Shown here one piece after another: positions 52,517-60,780 of a stretch of DNA of 64,000 nucleotides. Location of the stretch: positions 62,001 to 126,000 of the forward strand of contig JAXGMN010000022.1 of NCBI GenBank assembly GCA_040768665.1, read 5' to 3'. This stretch comes from JABWBD01 sp040768665 (lineage in GTDB: Bacteria; Planctomycetota; Planctomycetia; Pirellulales; Thermoguttaceae). The translations under genes and the position numbers were made by a program. A model generated the notes under the pieces. The model was given only the letters and a program-made list of their open reading frames with translations. It had not been told where the DNA came from and made no database searches. Within the stretch, counting starts at the first letter, position 1; the number at the start of each line of letters is the position of its first letter.

Positions 52517-54708
52517 AACCACTTCCAGAAGACCTCGTGCTGATCGGCCTGGAAACGGCTGTAGTCGTCGGGGGTTTCGTAAACGAGGCTGCCCGCGGCT
52601 GGGCGGTCGTTCCAGCCCGGGCGGACCGAGTCGATCATTCGGCCGACGTCGGCTGGATCGGCGTCGCGGTCGTGCTGGGGTGCAACCACGAGGCAGGGCC
52701 GCGGAGCGACCAGCCGCAGCAGGTCGTCGAAGTCGTAGGGCAACTCGGATTCGCGGCCGTGAAACAAGCCCAGTTGCGGCTGCAGGGCGTGCCACTGCCA
52801 GAATCGCCGCAGCCCGCCGGTGGGTTTGGCGTCGGTATCGGTCCGCATGGGCGTGAAGCCGGCGAAGCAGGCCACGCCGGCAACGCGCGAGTCGAGGGCG
52901 GCCGCGTGCAGCGCGACTCTGCCGCCCAACGCATAGCCCAGCAAGTAAATGCGTTTTGCGTCGATCGGCGGCAGGTCCTTGAGCTTGTCCTCGGGCGGTC
53001 GCGAGCCGTCGGGCTGATCGGCCAGCGTAAGCAGGTCGACGGCCGCACGGACGTCGCGGACCATTTTGCCCAGCTTCGACCAGCGAGGATAGCGGTCGTA
53101 GAAGCCGGTGGCCTCGTGCAGACGCGAGCCGAAGCCGATCTGGTCGAAGGCCAGCACGGCCACTCCCTTCTGTGGCAGAGACTGCTGGATCCGCGGCCCG
53201 ACCATATAGGCCCCGTTGTAGCCCAGGTTGTAGCTGAAGGGATGCAGCCAGATGACGACCGGCAGCGGTTCTTTTGCGGCCTTGGGATAATAGAGGTCGC
53301 CGGCCACGTACTCGCCGAAGTTCACGGCAACGCGGCCTACCTTGTCGCTCTCTTGTCCTCGGCCGAGCATCTCTGCCGTGTGCGAAGCGCCGCTGCCGTA
53401 CGAGCCGCCGGGCGTGGTCTGCCGGGACGGCTCCTCGCCGAGCCCCCAGGCAATTCGCTGCCGGACGTCGGCGTCGGCGGCAGGAGGGGCGGGCTGCGGC
53501 CGGCTCCGCCAGGCGTCCCAGTCGAAGTGGTGGATCAGCACCTCGGGCAGACCGGTCTGCGAGCGGCCGAAGGCGAAGTCGCACCAGTCGAGATACGCTT
53601 CGATCACCTGGGCACATGTTTCGTGCCCGCCGGGCCGCCAGAGGATCCGCAGCGATTCGGGACGCTCGAGGAAGCGATAGGCTTCGCGGGCGGCCAGGTA
53701 CGACTGCTCGGCCGAAAAGGTCTGGTCGCAACCGTCGTTGTGGGCCGTGGAGATCAGGCAGTGTCGCGGAGCGATCAGGCCCAGAAGCGCGTGGTTGTCG
53801 GTCGGCAGCTTGTTCTCCCGGCCGGTGAACCAACGCAGGTGCTGGCTGAACCAGGACCCGGTCGTGCGATTGCGGGTCATGAACTCGACGCTCTCGTCGA
53901 AGGCTCGCTCGCTGCCGAATCGGTAGGAGACGGCCCCGCCCACGCCCGAGCTGCTGGAGATGACGGCGGTGAAGCGCTCGTCCATGGCGGCCGCGATCAG
54001 CGACTGCTTGCCGTTGCGGGAATGGCCGGTGATCGCCACCCGTTGCCGGTCGACCTCGGGCAAGGTGAGGACGTAGTCCAGCGCGCGGCTGCCCGTCCAA
54101 GCGCGGCGGAGCAGCCGGGCCCAATCGCAGTCGGGATAGACGGGAAGGAATTTGTCGGACTGGTCGTCGATATCGGCGCCCGGGTAGATGCACGCCATGT
54201 ATCCTCGCGCCAGCGCGATCAGCCCCCAGCGCCGGTGATTGGTCTGTGTGAAGAGCACGGGGAACGGCCCGGGACCTTCGGGCGAGAGGATTTCGATCGT
54301 GATCGACACCTCGGGCGTGGTGGCGAAGGTGAGCTCGACGAGGCGCGAGATCGAGGATCCCTCGCGGCTCTCGGCAAGGACTTTGGCCTCTTTCAATCGC
54401 GGGGCCTGCTCCGGCGGCGAGCCGAGGAAGTATTGGCACAACAACCGGCGCAGCTCGGCCCTACGCTCTTGCCACTGATCCACGGTGGGGACCGGCCGCC
54501 CGTCGTAGAACTTTAGCAGGGGCGGCAGCCCGGCGAACGTGCGCATGGCCTGGAAATCGGGCCGCGGGGCGCCGAAGCGTGTCTGCCACTCGGTGAACAT
54601 CGCCGTGGGGGCGGCCAGCATACGATCGGGATCCGGCGGCGCGGCCGTTACATCCACGAAAGAGAGTCCGCCGAGCAAAGTCAAAGCGATCAACAACGGG
54701 CGTTTCAT
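52486..54708 (-). CDS. Secreted two-domain esterase (CE15-like plus alpha/beta hydrolase)
   Basis: A 740-residue exported protein starting at ATG 54708 (MKRPLLIALTLLGGLSFVDV) with AAGGAG upstream. Domain 1 (about residues 60-400) resembles CE15 glucuronoyl esterases: the nucleophile motif is AITGHSRNGKQSLIAAAMDE and the catalytic His appears in RPGGHETCAQVIE. Such enzymes cut lignin-carbohydrate or uronate esters. Domain 2 (about 470-735) is a second alpha/beta hydrolase with LPVVIWLHPFSYNLGYNGAY and an elbow YLLGYALGGRVALHAAALD, in which Ala (near residue 591) occupies the usual nucleophile serine position, so it is likely inactive as a hydrolase. Upstream in an operon with the LamG protein. 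Confidence 0.75.
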   Translation of the reverse strand: MKRPLLIALTLLGGLSFVDVTAAPPDPDRMLAAPTAMFTEWQTRFGAPRPDFQAMRTFAGLPPLLKFYDGRPVPTVDQWQERRAELRRLLCQYFLGSPPEQAPRLKEAKVLAESREGSSISRLVELTFATTPEVSITIEILSPEGPGPFPVLFTQTNHRRWGLIALARGYMACIYPGADIDDQSDKFLPVYPDCDWARLLRRAWTGSRALDYVLTLPEVDRQRVAITGHSRNGKQSLIAAAMDERFTAVISSSSGVGGAVSYRFGSERAFDESVEFMTRNRTTGSWFSQHLRWFTGRENKLPTDNHALLGLIAPRHCLISTAHNDGCDQTFSAEQSYLAAREAYRFLERPESLRILWRPGGHETCAQVIEAYLDWCDFAFGRSQTGLPEVLIHHFDWDAWRSRPQPAPPAADADVRQRIAWGLGEEPSRQTTPGGSYGSGASHTAEMLGRGQESDKVGRVAVNFGEYVAGDLYYPKAAKEPLPVVIWLHPFSYNLGYNGAYMVGPRIQQSLPQKGVAVLAFDQIGFGSRLHEATGFYDRYPRWSKLGKMVRDVRAAVDLLTLADQPDGSRPPEDKLKDLPPIDAKRIYLLGYALGGRVALHAAALDSRVAGVACFAGFTPMRTDTDAKPTGGLRRFWQWHALQPQLGLFHGRESELPYDFDDLLRLVAPRPCLVVAPQHDRDADPADVGRMIDSVRPGWNDRPAAGSLVYETPDDYSRFQADQHEVFWKWFETIAHPTHP

Positions 54709-55250
54709 CAAAATCTCCTTCCACAGGGAGCAAACATCGTGCTGCCATGGTAACGGATCGCCGAACCACATTCCAGTCGGTGCGAGGGCTCCAGATTTCG
54801 CCGGGGGCTGGTTGTCGGCGATTCACCGTACCGAGTGTACTTGGTACGTGAGGCCGGATGCGGCGAGGTTCCATGAGCTGACGATAAGAGCCTATCCCCA
54901 AACCCCCCGTCACCTCTTTTCTTCACGCTTATCTTCCACGGAGCGGGCGGCGCTGCACGAGACGATCGAGGCTTCGGTCCAAACCGGAAGAGCAATGACC
55001 ACAAGCGGTACTCGCGGAGGCGATGCAACTGGCAGCGCGCGCGAATTCAATAACGCGACTACTACGAAGGGTTGGAGGTCAAACCGTCGTTTCCATTAGC
55101 GGAAGCCCTCATGACAAACGACGGGCTGCCCCAAGTCACCAAAGTAATAGTGGACATTTCCCCCTCGCTTCCGTCCCGTGAACCGTTACAGCTTCGGCGG
55201 CTCACAGAGACTCTGGTATGGGGTCCGCCTTGATGTTGACGTTGAGTACG
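54709..55250. other. Repeat-rich intergenic stretch
   Basis: The stretch contains a partial outer arm AAGAGCCTATCCCCAAACC (54886-54904) of the GGGGAC element type, and a partial copy at 55150-55191 with TGGACATTTCCCCC and CCCGTGAACCGTTACAG. No gene is supported. It marks the start of the accessory island. Confidence 0.55.
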
Positions 55251-55847
55251 TCAGTACACAGACGGCAGTTCCCCGCGCTGAAGTCGCGCATGGAAGCTTT
55301 GCTGCACGCCTCCGGGCCTGAGGTTCTTCCGTGGTCGCTTACTTGCCAGATCCGGCAGCGAACTTGGCAGCGCGAGCATTCTCTCGCAGAGGTTGGCGTC
55401 GTAGGTTCGCGCCAGGGCAATAACGTCGATCAGAAGCCGGCGGTATTCTCGGTATGCCGGCCCGTCAAGGTCCAATAGCTCGATGATTACTTTGGCTTCC
55501 GGTGAGCGTCCTTCCATTCTCCCATCGGGATGGACCACGACGCTTGGATAAACCAGAACCTGAGTCGGATCCGGGAGAACCAAGCTTCGTTTCGCTGCGT
55601 TGCAACAAGCGCAGCTATAAACCAGGTTGTCGTAGTCGGCAACGCAACCGGGCGCAATCTGCTGCGGAACGAAATGGTCGAGGTCGAAGGTTCCTCGCAC
55701 GACTGCCCACTGCTCGCGTTTCAGGCAATAGACACAGCGGAACGAGAATTCGTCGCGCAGCCAAGGTCGGTAGGATTCGTACACGGTGTAGACCGGTCCG
55801 TGCCGGCGAATGTGCGGCTGATCGGGATACAGGAAGGGTACCGGCAC
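55251..55847 (-). CDS. HNH endonuclease
   Basis: A 198-residue HNH nuclease. The knuckle reads RCVYCLKREQWAVVRGTFDL DHFVPQ then NLVYSCACCNAAKRS, with two Cys pairs and the DH dyad. N- and C-terminal parts have no known domain. It starts at GTG 55847, 1 bp after the stop of the 135-residue gene upstream, so the two genes are translationally coupled. The pair may be a small defence or selfish module, which is inference. No methyltransferase is nearby. Confidence 0.8.
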   Translation of the reverse strand: MPVPFLYPDQPHIRRHGPVYTVYESYRPWLRDEFSFRCVYCLKREQWAVVRGTFDLDHFVPQQIAPGCVADYDNLVYSCACCNAAKRSLVLPDPTQVLVYPSVVVHPDGRMEGRSPEAKVIIELLDLDGPAYREYRRLLIDVIALARTYDANLCERMLALPSSLPDLASKRPRKNLRPGGVQQSFHARLQRGELPSVY

Positions 55848-55848
55848 T

Positions 55849-56256
55849 TCACGACTTCCCAGCCTGGGCCTGGCGAGCTTTTTCCATCAACTCGGCATGG
55901 AGCCGCCGCGTATCCTCAATCGGCAAGGGCGCCACCTTCTCGCGGTAGGCCCGCATCTGTTGCTGCAAGCGTTCCAATTCGGCCCGCTCCTCGTCGGTGA
56001 GTGTTCCCCGAATCTGCCGGTCGACCAACTCGGCCCGACGTTGATTCTTGTCGTCCGTCCACGGTTGGATGGAATCGGAGTGGCCCCCAAGGACGGTACG
56101 ATCTTGCGACGTCCGTGGATCAACCGCCGTCCGCTCAACCCATCGGTCCTTGGGAATAATCACGTAGCGCTGGTTCGTCGAGGGGTCGACGACTTCCAGT
56201 TCGTTTTGAGTGGCGCGCAGAGCGTGCTGCAATTCTGGACTGAGCGGAAGCGCCAT
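55849..56256 (-). CDS. Conserved hypothetical protein paired with an HNH nuclease
   Basis: A 135-residue protein; I use ATG 56256 (MALPLSPELQHALRATQNEL) with GGGGAG upstream. The first half (ELEVVDPSTNQRYVIIPKDR) resembles small planctomycete antitoxin-like proteins. The second half, TLTDEERAELERLQQQMRAY, is a charged coiled coil. It ends 2 bp before the HNH start. It could be an inhibitor or partner of the nuclease, as in toxin-antitoxin pairs, but that is inference. Confidence 0.65.
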   Translation of the reverse strand: MALPLSPELQHALRATQNELEVVDPSTNQRYVIIPKDRWVERTAVDPRTSQDRTVLGGHSDSIQPWTDDKNQRRAELVDRQIRGTLTDEERAELERLQQQMRAYREKVAPLPIEDTRRLHAELMEKARQAQAGKS

Positions 56257-56548
56257 TGCTTGCTCCCCGTAAGGCTGGAGGATGTGAGCTGCGGGAACCA
56301 GCGTTTGCCATGCCTTTATTGTCGCACAGCCGCGTCGGACTTCAAGCATCCGCCACCTCCGGGCTCGCTACGCGCATGATTCAGTTGGCGGGGGTGTGGG
56401 GCCACGGGCGCGCGTCCTACCGTTGTTCGCGTCGCAACCTATGAATGTGCGATAGTTTATGTCATCCTGCACGCGTGCTTCCGACGTACGCGACCGGTGC
56501 TCGTGCCGGAGCGGTGCACGGCCGCATTGCCTGTCCTTTGCGGCCCCT

Positions 56549-56585
56549 TCCCAAGGCTTTACGTTTTCTTAATGCCATTCGGGAC
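56549..56585. repeat. 37-bp inverted copy of the left IS4 end region
   Basis: TCCCAAGGCTTTACGTTTTC and the following TTAATGCCATTCGGGAC are the exact reverse complement of 58777-58813, next to the IS4 transposase. The two copies bracket 2.2 kb holding hicBA and other genes. It is followed by a palindrome around GGGGGTCTTTGTTGGACCCC. The 56257-56681 spacer holds no gene apart from this. Confidence 0.85.
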
Positions 56586-56593
56586 GGGGGTCT

Positions 56594-56620
56594 TTGTTGG
56601 ACCCCGCTTGGTGGTATAAT
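56594..56620 (+). promoter_or_regulatory. Candidate promoter of hicBA
   Basis: TATAAT at 56615-56620 matches the -10 consensus. TTGTTG at 56594-56599 is a weak -35 with 15-bp spacing. The GGGGTC / GACCCC palindrome overlapping the -35 could be an operator for HicB autorepression, as inference. Confidence 0.35.
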
Positions 56621-56681
56621 TCGGATGGATTGGCGGCGCGGCGGCTGCAAACGTGCCTAGTGATGTTTGTGGAGAGAGACG

Positions 56682-56888
56682 ATGCGACGACCGTTTACGT
56701 TGGAATACTGGGTTGACGATGGCTGGTTTGTGGGGCGTCTGAAAGAGGTTCCCGGCGTGTTCAGCCAAGGCGAAACCCTTGAAGAGCTGGAGGCCAACAT
56801 TGGGGACGCGTATGAGCTGATGCGGGAGGGCGAGGAGTCGCCGATCCCGGCCGGCGCGAAGTTGAGGGAAGTGGAACTCGATGTATGA
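56682..56888 (+). CDS. hicB: HicB-family antitoxin
   Basis: A 68-residue HicB antitoxin. I start it at ATG 56682 with GGAG upstream. It begins MRRPFTLEYWVDDGWFVGRL and has KEVPGVFSQGETLEELEANI and the C-terminal SPIPAGAKLREVELDV, the partial RNase-H-like HicB fold. It lacks the separate C-terminal DNA-binding domain of longer HicB proteins, so autoregulation is uncertain. It precedes and overlaps hicA by 4 bp, the reverse of the more common hicA-first order. Confidence 0.9.
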   Translation: MRRPFTLEYWVDDGWFVGRLKEVPGVFSQGETLEELEANIGDAYELMREGEESPIPAGAKLREVELDV

Positions 56889-57064
56889 AGCGCCAGGAGT
56901 TCATCCGTGAGCTGGTCCAGGCTGGGTGTCACCTGCTGCGCCACGGCAAGAGGCATGACATCTACCGTAATCCGGCCAACGGTCGGCGAGCTCCAGTGCC
57001 GCGGCATCGGGAAATCAGGGACAGCCTTTGTCAATTGATTCGTCACCAATTGGGGCTACCGTGA
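56885..57064 (+). CDS. hicA: HicA-family mRNA interferase toxin
   Basis: A 59-residue protein starting MKRQEFIRELVQAGCHLLRH at the ATGA overlap with hicB. GKRHDIYRNPANGRRAPVPR carries the HicA-conserved H-x-I-Y region; RHREIRDSLCQLIRHQLGLP closes the dsRBD-like fold. HicA usually has a catalytic histidine preceded by GS, and here HGKRHD keeps the His. It should cleave mRNA and be neutralised by HicB. Confidence 0.9.
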   Translation: MKRQEFIRELVQAGCHLLRHGKRHDIYRNPANGRRAPVPRHREIRDSLCQLIRHQLGLP

Positions 57065-57090
57065 AGAGAGCGGGCCGAACTTACGGATGC

Positions 57091-57158
57091 AGTTGACCAG
57101 GGACCGCGGTCGACGGTTCTCAAGATGGAGCGATCGGCTGCCGCGGTCCCCGGCAACT
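57091..57158. repeat. Hairpin element after hicA
   Basis: The arms AGTTGACCAGGGACCGCGG (left) and CCGCGGTCCCCGGCAACT (right) are imperfect inverted repeats around about 31 bp. It lies 27 bp past the hicA stop and ends 46 bp before the next gene. A different palindrome family from the GGGGAC elements. Confidence 0.7.
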
Positions 57159-57204
57159 GATCCGGATCGTTCGGTGCCAGTGGCCGTCCTGAGAGGGAGC
57201 ATCG

Positions 57205-57954
57205 ATGTTGTGGCTCAAGAACAAGGACAAGATCGCTCTCGAAGCGGCCGTGCGGGCTGCTGGGAAGGCCGCGACGGCGATGGTAGTCGAACGCGCGGTC
57301 ACAGAGAGCCACGTGTTTCCAGCCACCGCGACGCACTTCGGTGGGAAACCCTATTTTGAGATGGGAGATAGTTGGCCAACCCTGGCCGAAGGCGGGCGCC
57401 CCTATGATTTCGTATGTCAAGTGAACCTGAAGGAGTGCCCCCAACGTCCAGATGTTGCGTTTGACCTCTTTACGGTTTTCGTATGTTGGATCCTTTTAGA
57501 GGAAGGCGATGCGGAGCGAGCCTGTATCGTACGGACATACCGAAACGCCTCCAGTGTCAAAGCATTGGCCGTCTCTCGGCCCGCTCCACGCGGTGATGAG
57601 GACTATAAGGTGCGTCCGTGCACTGTGCGCACAGAGACATTCATGACCTATCCTTGGTCGATGGAGTCGTTTCCGACAATCGCTAACGCGGCCTCGAAGT
57701 TCAGAAACCCGCGTGCGGCATACTCTGCGTGTCTCCGGCGCCTTCGCTTCTTGCACGATTTCCGGTCGCGGGTGGGCGGCTTTCCGACCTGGGTGCATGA
57801 CAACACACTTGACCAAAATGATATGCTGTTCCTTGCTCAGATTGCCTATGAGCCCCTTGCCAACAACTGCATTGGCGACGCAGCCCCAATCTACATCGCG
57901 GCCTCCCCAAGCGACCCGCCCCGGGTCGAGACGGACGTGTTTCAGTCGTTTTAG
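57205..57954 (+). CDS. DUF1963 / YwqG-like protein
   Basis: A 249-residue protein resembling the YwqG/DUF1963 family: THFGGKPYFEMGDSWPT and FVCQVNLKECPQ match the family's conserved start, and the second half holds WVHDNTLDQNDMLFLAQIAY. Family members are of unclear function and common in accessory regions. The start ATG 57205 has GAGAGGGAG upstream. It lies downstream of hicBA in an area rich in hairpins. Confidence 0.65.
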   Translation: MLWLKNKDKIALEAAVRAAGKAATAMVVERAVTESHVFPATATHFGGKPYFEMGDSWPTLAEGGRPYDFVCQVNLKECPQRPDVAFDLFTVFVCWILLEEGDAERACIVRTYRNASSVKALAVSRPAPRGDEDYKVRPCTVRTETFMTYPWSMESFPTIANAASKFRNPRAAYSACLRRLRFLHDFRSRVGGFPTWVHDNTLDQNDMLFLAQIAYEPLANNCIGDAAPIYIAASPSDPPRVETDVFQSF

Positions 57955-57986
57955 CGCAGCGGCACCGAACCGCGCGATCCAACCGA

Positions 57987-58047
57987 CCGGGATATGCGGC
58001 GGTGAAGTTGGTCCGTGCAATAAAACCAGTCGCGCCGCATATCCCGG
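57987..58047. repeat. Hairpin element with 15-bp perfect arms
   Basis: CCGGGATATGCGGCG (57987-58001) and CGCCGCATATCCCGG (58033-58047) are perfect inverted repeats with a 31-bp loop. It lies just before the 58082 gene and represents another small palindromic family. Confidence 0.85.
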
Positions 58048-58081
58048 CCGGCTGATCGCTGTCGTTACCTGGAGGCCAAGA

Positions 58082-58516
58082 ATGATTCGGTGGTTCAGCA
58101 GGTTGGTCCGGCAGGCTCTGGACAGGGCGCGAACCGCTACAAGTGTGGGGGCTGCCAGTGAGATCGAGTGGTACCAGGTGTCATTCAATGAGACCGGAGT
58201 TCAGATAAATGCTCAACCTCCCGGCAGAGAACCTTGGTCTGCGGGTTTTCGATGGGATGCGGTCGAGTGTGTCTGCTTCAAGGCCGAGGACATGTTGGTA
58301 TCGGACGGAATCTACGTATTCACGTCCGACCGGCCCGAGAGCTACGCGATCCCGACCGAAGCCGTTGGCGGATCAGAGTTGTGGGGAGAGATCTTGAGGC
58401 GCGGTCTCTTCGACCCTGAATTGGCGATGGAAGCTGCTCGTTCCCTGGGAGGTCTGTACTGTTGGCCGCCGCTCGACGAGCACGGACACAATCAGGTAAC
58501 CAGTCGCTGCACCTGA
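58082..58516 (+). CDS. Conserved hypothetical protein with repeat-derived tail
   Basis: A 144-residue protein starting MIRWFSRLVRQALDRARTAT. It has an alpha/beta core with NAQPPGREPWSAGFRWDAVE and VSDGIYVFTSDRPESYAIPT, then EILRRGLFDPELAMEAARSL. No signal peptide or catalytic motif is seen. Its stop TGA lies inside a hairpin element (58510-58576), so its last residues SRCT are repeat-derived. Unknown function; probably conserved among planctomycetes. Confidence 0.55.
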   Translation: MIRWFSRLVRQALDRARTATSVGAASEIEWYQVSFNETGVQINAQPPGREPWSAGFRWDAVECVCFKAEDMLVSDGIYVFTSDRPESYAIPTEAVGGSELWGEILRRGLFDPELAMEAARSLGGLYCWPPLDEHGHNQVTSRCT

Positions 58517-58576
58517 CCGGGGCCGCCGGTCGGGCTTTCGTTGCGGGAATCGTTCTGCTGGCGGCCCCGGCAGGTG
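58510..58576. repeat. Palindromic element overlapping a stop codon
   Basis: CACCTGACCGGGGCCGCC (58510-58527) and GGCGGCCCCGGCAGGTG (58560-58576) are inverted repeats with one mismatch, loop about 32 bp. It carries the TGA of the 58082 gene in its left arm. Confidence 0.8.
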
Positions 58577-58730
58577 AACTTGGTCGTTCGGCGGATCAGG
58601 AGGGGAGATCGCATTGGTGGACAGACGACAGCTCTTTCGCTCGCTGTTGGTGGTGATGCTGATCTTCTTCCCAGCGACGCCGGCATTTGCCAACTCGCTG
58701 GCGAGTTGGGTGTGAATCTGGGTTGGGGAG

Positions 58731-60322
58731 GAAAAGAAGAGAGGGGACATTCTGGTTTTCCGGCATAAAGTAGAATGTCCCGAATGGCATTAAGAAAACG
58801 TAAAGCCTTGGGAGAACAGAAGTACCGTTGCTGCTAGCACTGCTAGCAAATCTGTACAGGAAGAAGACCTCCGGCGAGTATGGATTAGGGAGCTCAAACC
58901 CGTTTCCAACTCACCGGAGGCCACTCAATGGTACACAATATCGCCGAAGTCGTGCGTCAATTCAAGCACCAATGGACCCACCAACTGGAGGATAAGGCAG
59001 TCGAGCAGATTTGCCAGGAAGAGGGCATGACCTGGAGGAAGCGTCTCCTGACTCCTCTGATGACCATCCGAGTCTTCCTGTTGCAGATCCTTCACGGCAA
59101 CACGGCTTGCACGGACATGCGTCATGTGGCGCAGATGGCCTTTACCGGGGCGGCCTATTGCCAAGCAAGAATGCGAATACCTCTTTCCGTATTTCAACGG
59201 CTCCTCCAACGTACAGCGGGGCGCATGAAGGAAGAGATATCTGAGACGGGGTGCTGGCTCGGCCATCGTCTGTTCTATGTTGACGGTTCCGGCTTCTCCA
59301 TGCCGGACAAGCCTTGTCTGCAACGGGCGTTCGGTCAACCGGGAGGACAGGCGGAAGGATGCGGCTTTCCCGTAGCCCATTTTTTGGCGTTGATGCATGC
59401 CGGGACGGGCATGATCACCAAGGTGTTGAGTTCGCCGTTGCGAACCCATGACATGTCCGGAGCGATCGAGCTTCATCCCGAACTCCGAGAAGGCGACGTG
59501 CTCGCCGGCGACCGCGGATTCTGCTCGTTTCCTCATTTGGCCCTGCTTTTACGGGGCGGCGTGCAGGCGTTGTTCCGAATCCATCAGCGGCAGATTGTGG
59601 ATTTCACTCCGGGAAGACCGCACGTGGTTCCAGGAGAAGGTGCCAGTCGAAGCAAAAAGGGATTGCCGCGTTCGCGTTGGATCAAGGCGTTCGGTTTTCA
59701 AGATCAGTTGGTCGAATGGTTCAAGCCTGTCGATTGTCCCAAGTGGATGCCGGCGGAACAATATGCCTCGCTTCCCGCCAGTCTCATGGTGCGTGAGTTG
59801 CGTTATCGGATCGACTGCAAAGGGTTCCGAACCAAAGAGATCACGCTGGTGACCACGCTGACGGATGCGGACATCTACTCGGCCGACGAATTGGCGAGGG
59901 TGTATCACCGCAGATGGACCATTGAAACCGCCTTTGCTCATCTCAAAACGACCATGAAGATGGACGTGCTCAAGTGCGAGACGGTGGACGGCGTGCTGAA
60001 AGAACTAGCCGTCTTCTTGCTGGTCTACAACCTCGTCCGCCTGGTGATGCTCGAAGCCGCTCGCCGCCAAGAAGTCGACGTAGACCGCATCAGCTTCATC
60101 GACGCCTTGCGATGGCTGCGCAATGCGAAGCCCGGAGACGAACTGCCGAAGCTGGTTGTCAATCCCTACCGTCCCTACCGCTACGAGCCAAGGGTTCGCA
60201 AGCGCCGGCCCAAGCAGTACCCGCTGATGAACCAGCCCCGAGCGGTGCTGAAGAAAGAGATGGCTGCACAATGACTTACGACTATCTTAATGCCATTCTA
60301 GAATGTCCCCTCTTCTCTTTCA
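58731..60322 (+). mobile_element. IS4-family insertion sequence with GGGGACATTCT ends
   Basis: The left end holds AAAAGAAGAGAGGGGACATT CT and the right end AGAATGTCCCCTCTTCTCTT TC, an imperfect inverted repeat. Further in, GAATGGCATTAAG (left) pairs with CTTAATGCCATTC (right). The left end also contains a palindromic insert with TCTGGTTTTCCGGCATAAAG and AGAATGTCCC. The transposase gene fills the middle. I could not fix the exact boundaries or a target duplication, and the ends may themselves be repeat copies. Confidence 0.75.
58928..60274 (+). CDS. IS4-family transposase, intact
   Basis: A 448-residue DDE transposase. The first acid sits in YVDGSGFSMPDKPCL, the second in LAGDRGFCSFPHL, and the third in the IS4 signature YHRRWTIETAFAHLKTTMKM, with perfect Y-x2-R-x3-E-x6-K spacing. 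The N-terminal helical region (MVHNIAEVVRQFKHQWTHQL) and C-terminal tail (RKRRPKQYPLMNQPRAV) are complete, and no stop or shift interrupts the frame, so it could be active. It starts at ATG 58928, the A of the first codon following CACTCA. The same family is represented by the decayed copy at 2.8 kb. Confidence 0.92.
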   Translation: MVHNIAEVVRQFKHQWTHQLEDKAVEQICQEEGMTWRKRLLTPLMTIRVFLLQILHGNTACTDMRHVAQMAFTGAAYCQARMRIPLSVFQRLLQRTAGRMKEEISETGCWLGHRLFYVDGSGFSMPDKPCLQRAFGQPGGQAEGCGFPVAHFLALMHAGTGMITKVLSSPLRTHDMSGAIELHPELREGDVLAGDRGFCSFPHLALLLRGGVQALFRIHQRQIVDFTPGRPHVVPGEGASRSKKGLPRSRWIKAFGFQDQLVEWFKPVDCPKWMPAEQYASLPASLMVRELRYRIDCKGFRTKEITLVTTLTDADIYSADELARVYHRRWTIETAFAHLKTTMKMDVLKCETVDGVLKELAVFLLVYNLVRLVMLEAARRQEVDVDRISFIDALRWLRNAKPGDELPKLVVNPYRPYRYEPRVRKRRPKQYPLMNQPRAVLKKEMAAQ

Positions 60323-60367
60323 CTTGACTGTTCATAGTAGGTCTTTTCTTCCTCCGCTGAAAACGTC

Positions 60368-60730
60368 ATGAGCTATCCGACGCACCTGATTGTTGGAGGA
60401 CTGGTAGCGATGGGCTTTGATGCTACCGGACAGTTCCTACCCACGGTTACCCATTCCGGACGTGGCGTCTTTGCGGTCGGCACTTGGGAACGAGTTGCAC
60501 GCGACACACAGCTCGCGTATCCCGATGGAGGCAAGGCCATAGGCATCGGTCCCATTGAGGGCCAGGTAATCGAGGTATGGGAGCGGGATGAGCGGCGAGA
60601 TCAGATTGCAGTGCGCTCTCCGGATGGGAAATTTCGCCTCGTCGGCGAGTCGGATGGCATCACAATCAGCGAACTAAGCGATGCAGCCGACCGAGGAGGA
60701 AAAAGGGGACTTTCTGGTTTTCCGGCATAA
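60368..60730 (+). CDS. Conserved hypothetical protein with repeat-derived tail
   Basis: A 120-residue protein starting MSYPTHLIVGGLVAMGFDAT. It has a beta-rich core (LLxVTHSGRGVFAVGTWERVA in form, GVFAVGTWERVARDTQ in sequence) and DGKFRLVGESDGITISEL. No signal peptide or motif is recognised. Its last residues GLSGFPA and stop are encoded by a palindromic element (60697-60745). It lies between the IS4 element and the interrupted gene on the other strand. Confidence 0.6.
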   Translation: MSYPTHLIVGGLVAMGFDATGQFLPTVTHSGRGVFAVGTWERVARDTQLAYPDGGKAIGIGPIEGQVIEVWERDERRDQIAVRSPDGKFRLVGESDGITISELSDAADRGGKRGLSGFPA

Positions 60731-60745
60731 AGTAGGTCTTTTCTC
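60697..60745. repeat. Palindromic element giving the 60368 gene its stop
   Basis: AAAAAGGGGACTTTCTGGTT then TTCCGGCATAAAGTAGGTC is nearly identical to the left end of the IS4 element (58731-58780). Its TAA is the stop of the 60368 gene. Only one flank of the palindrome is retained. Confidence 0.75.
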
Positions 60746-60780
60746 TCCCATCGGCCAGCGCCATGGAACCCGTTTACCCG

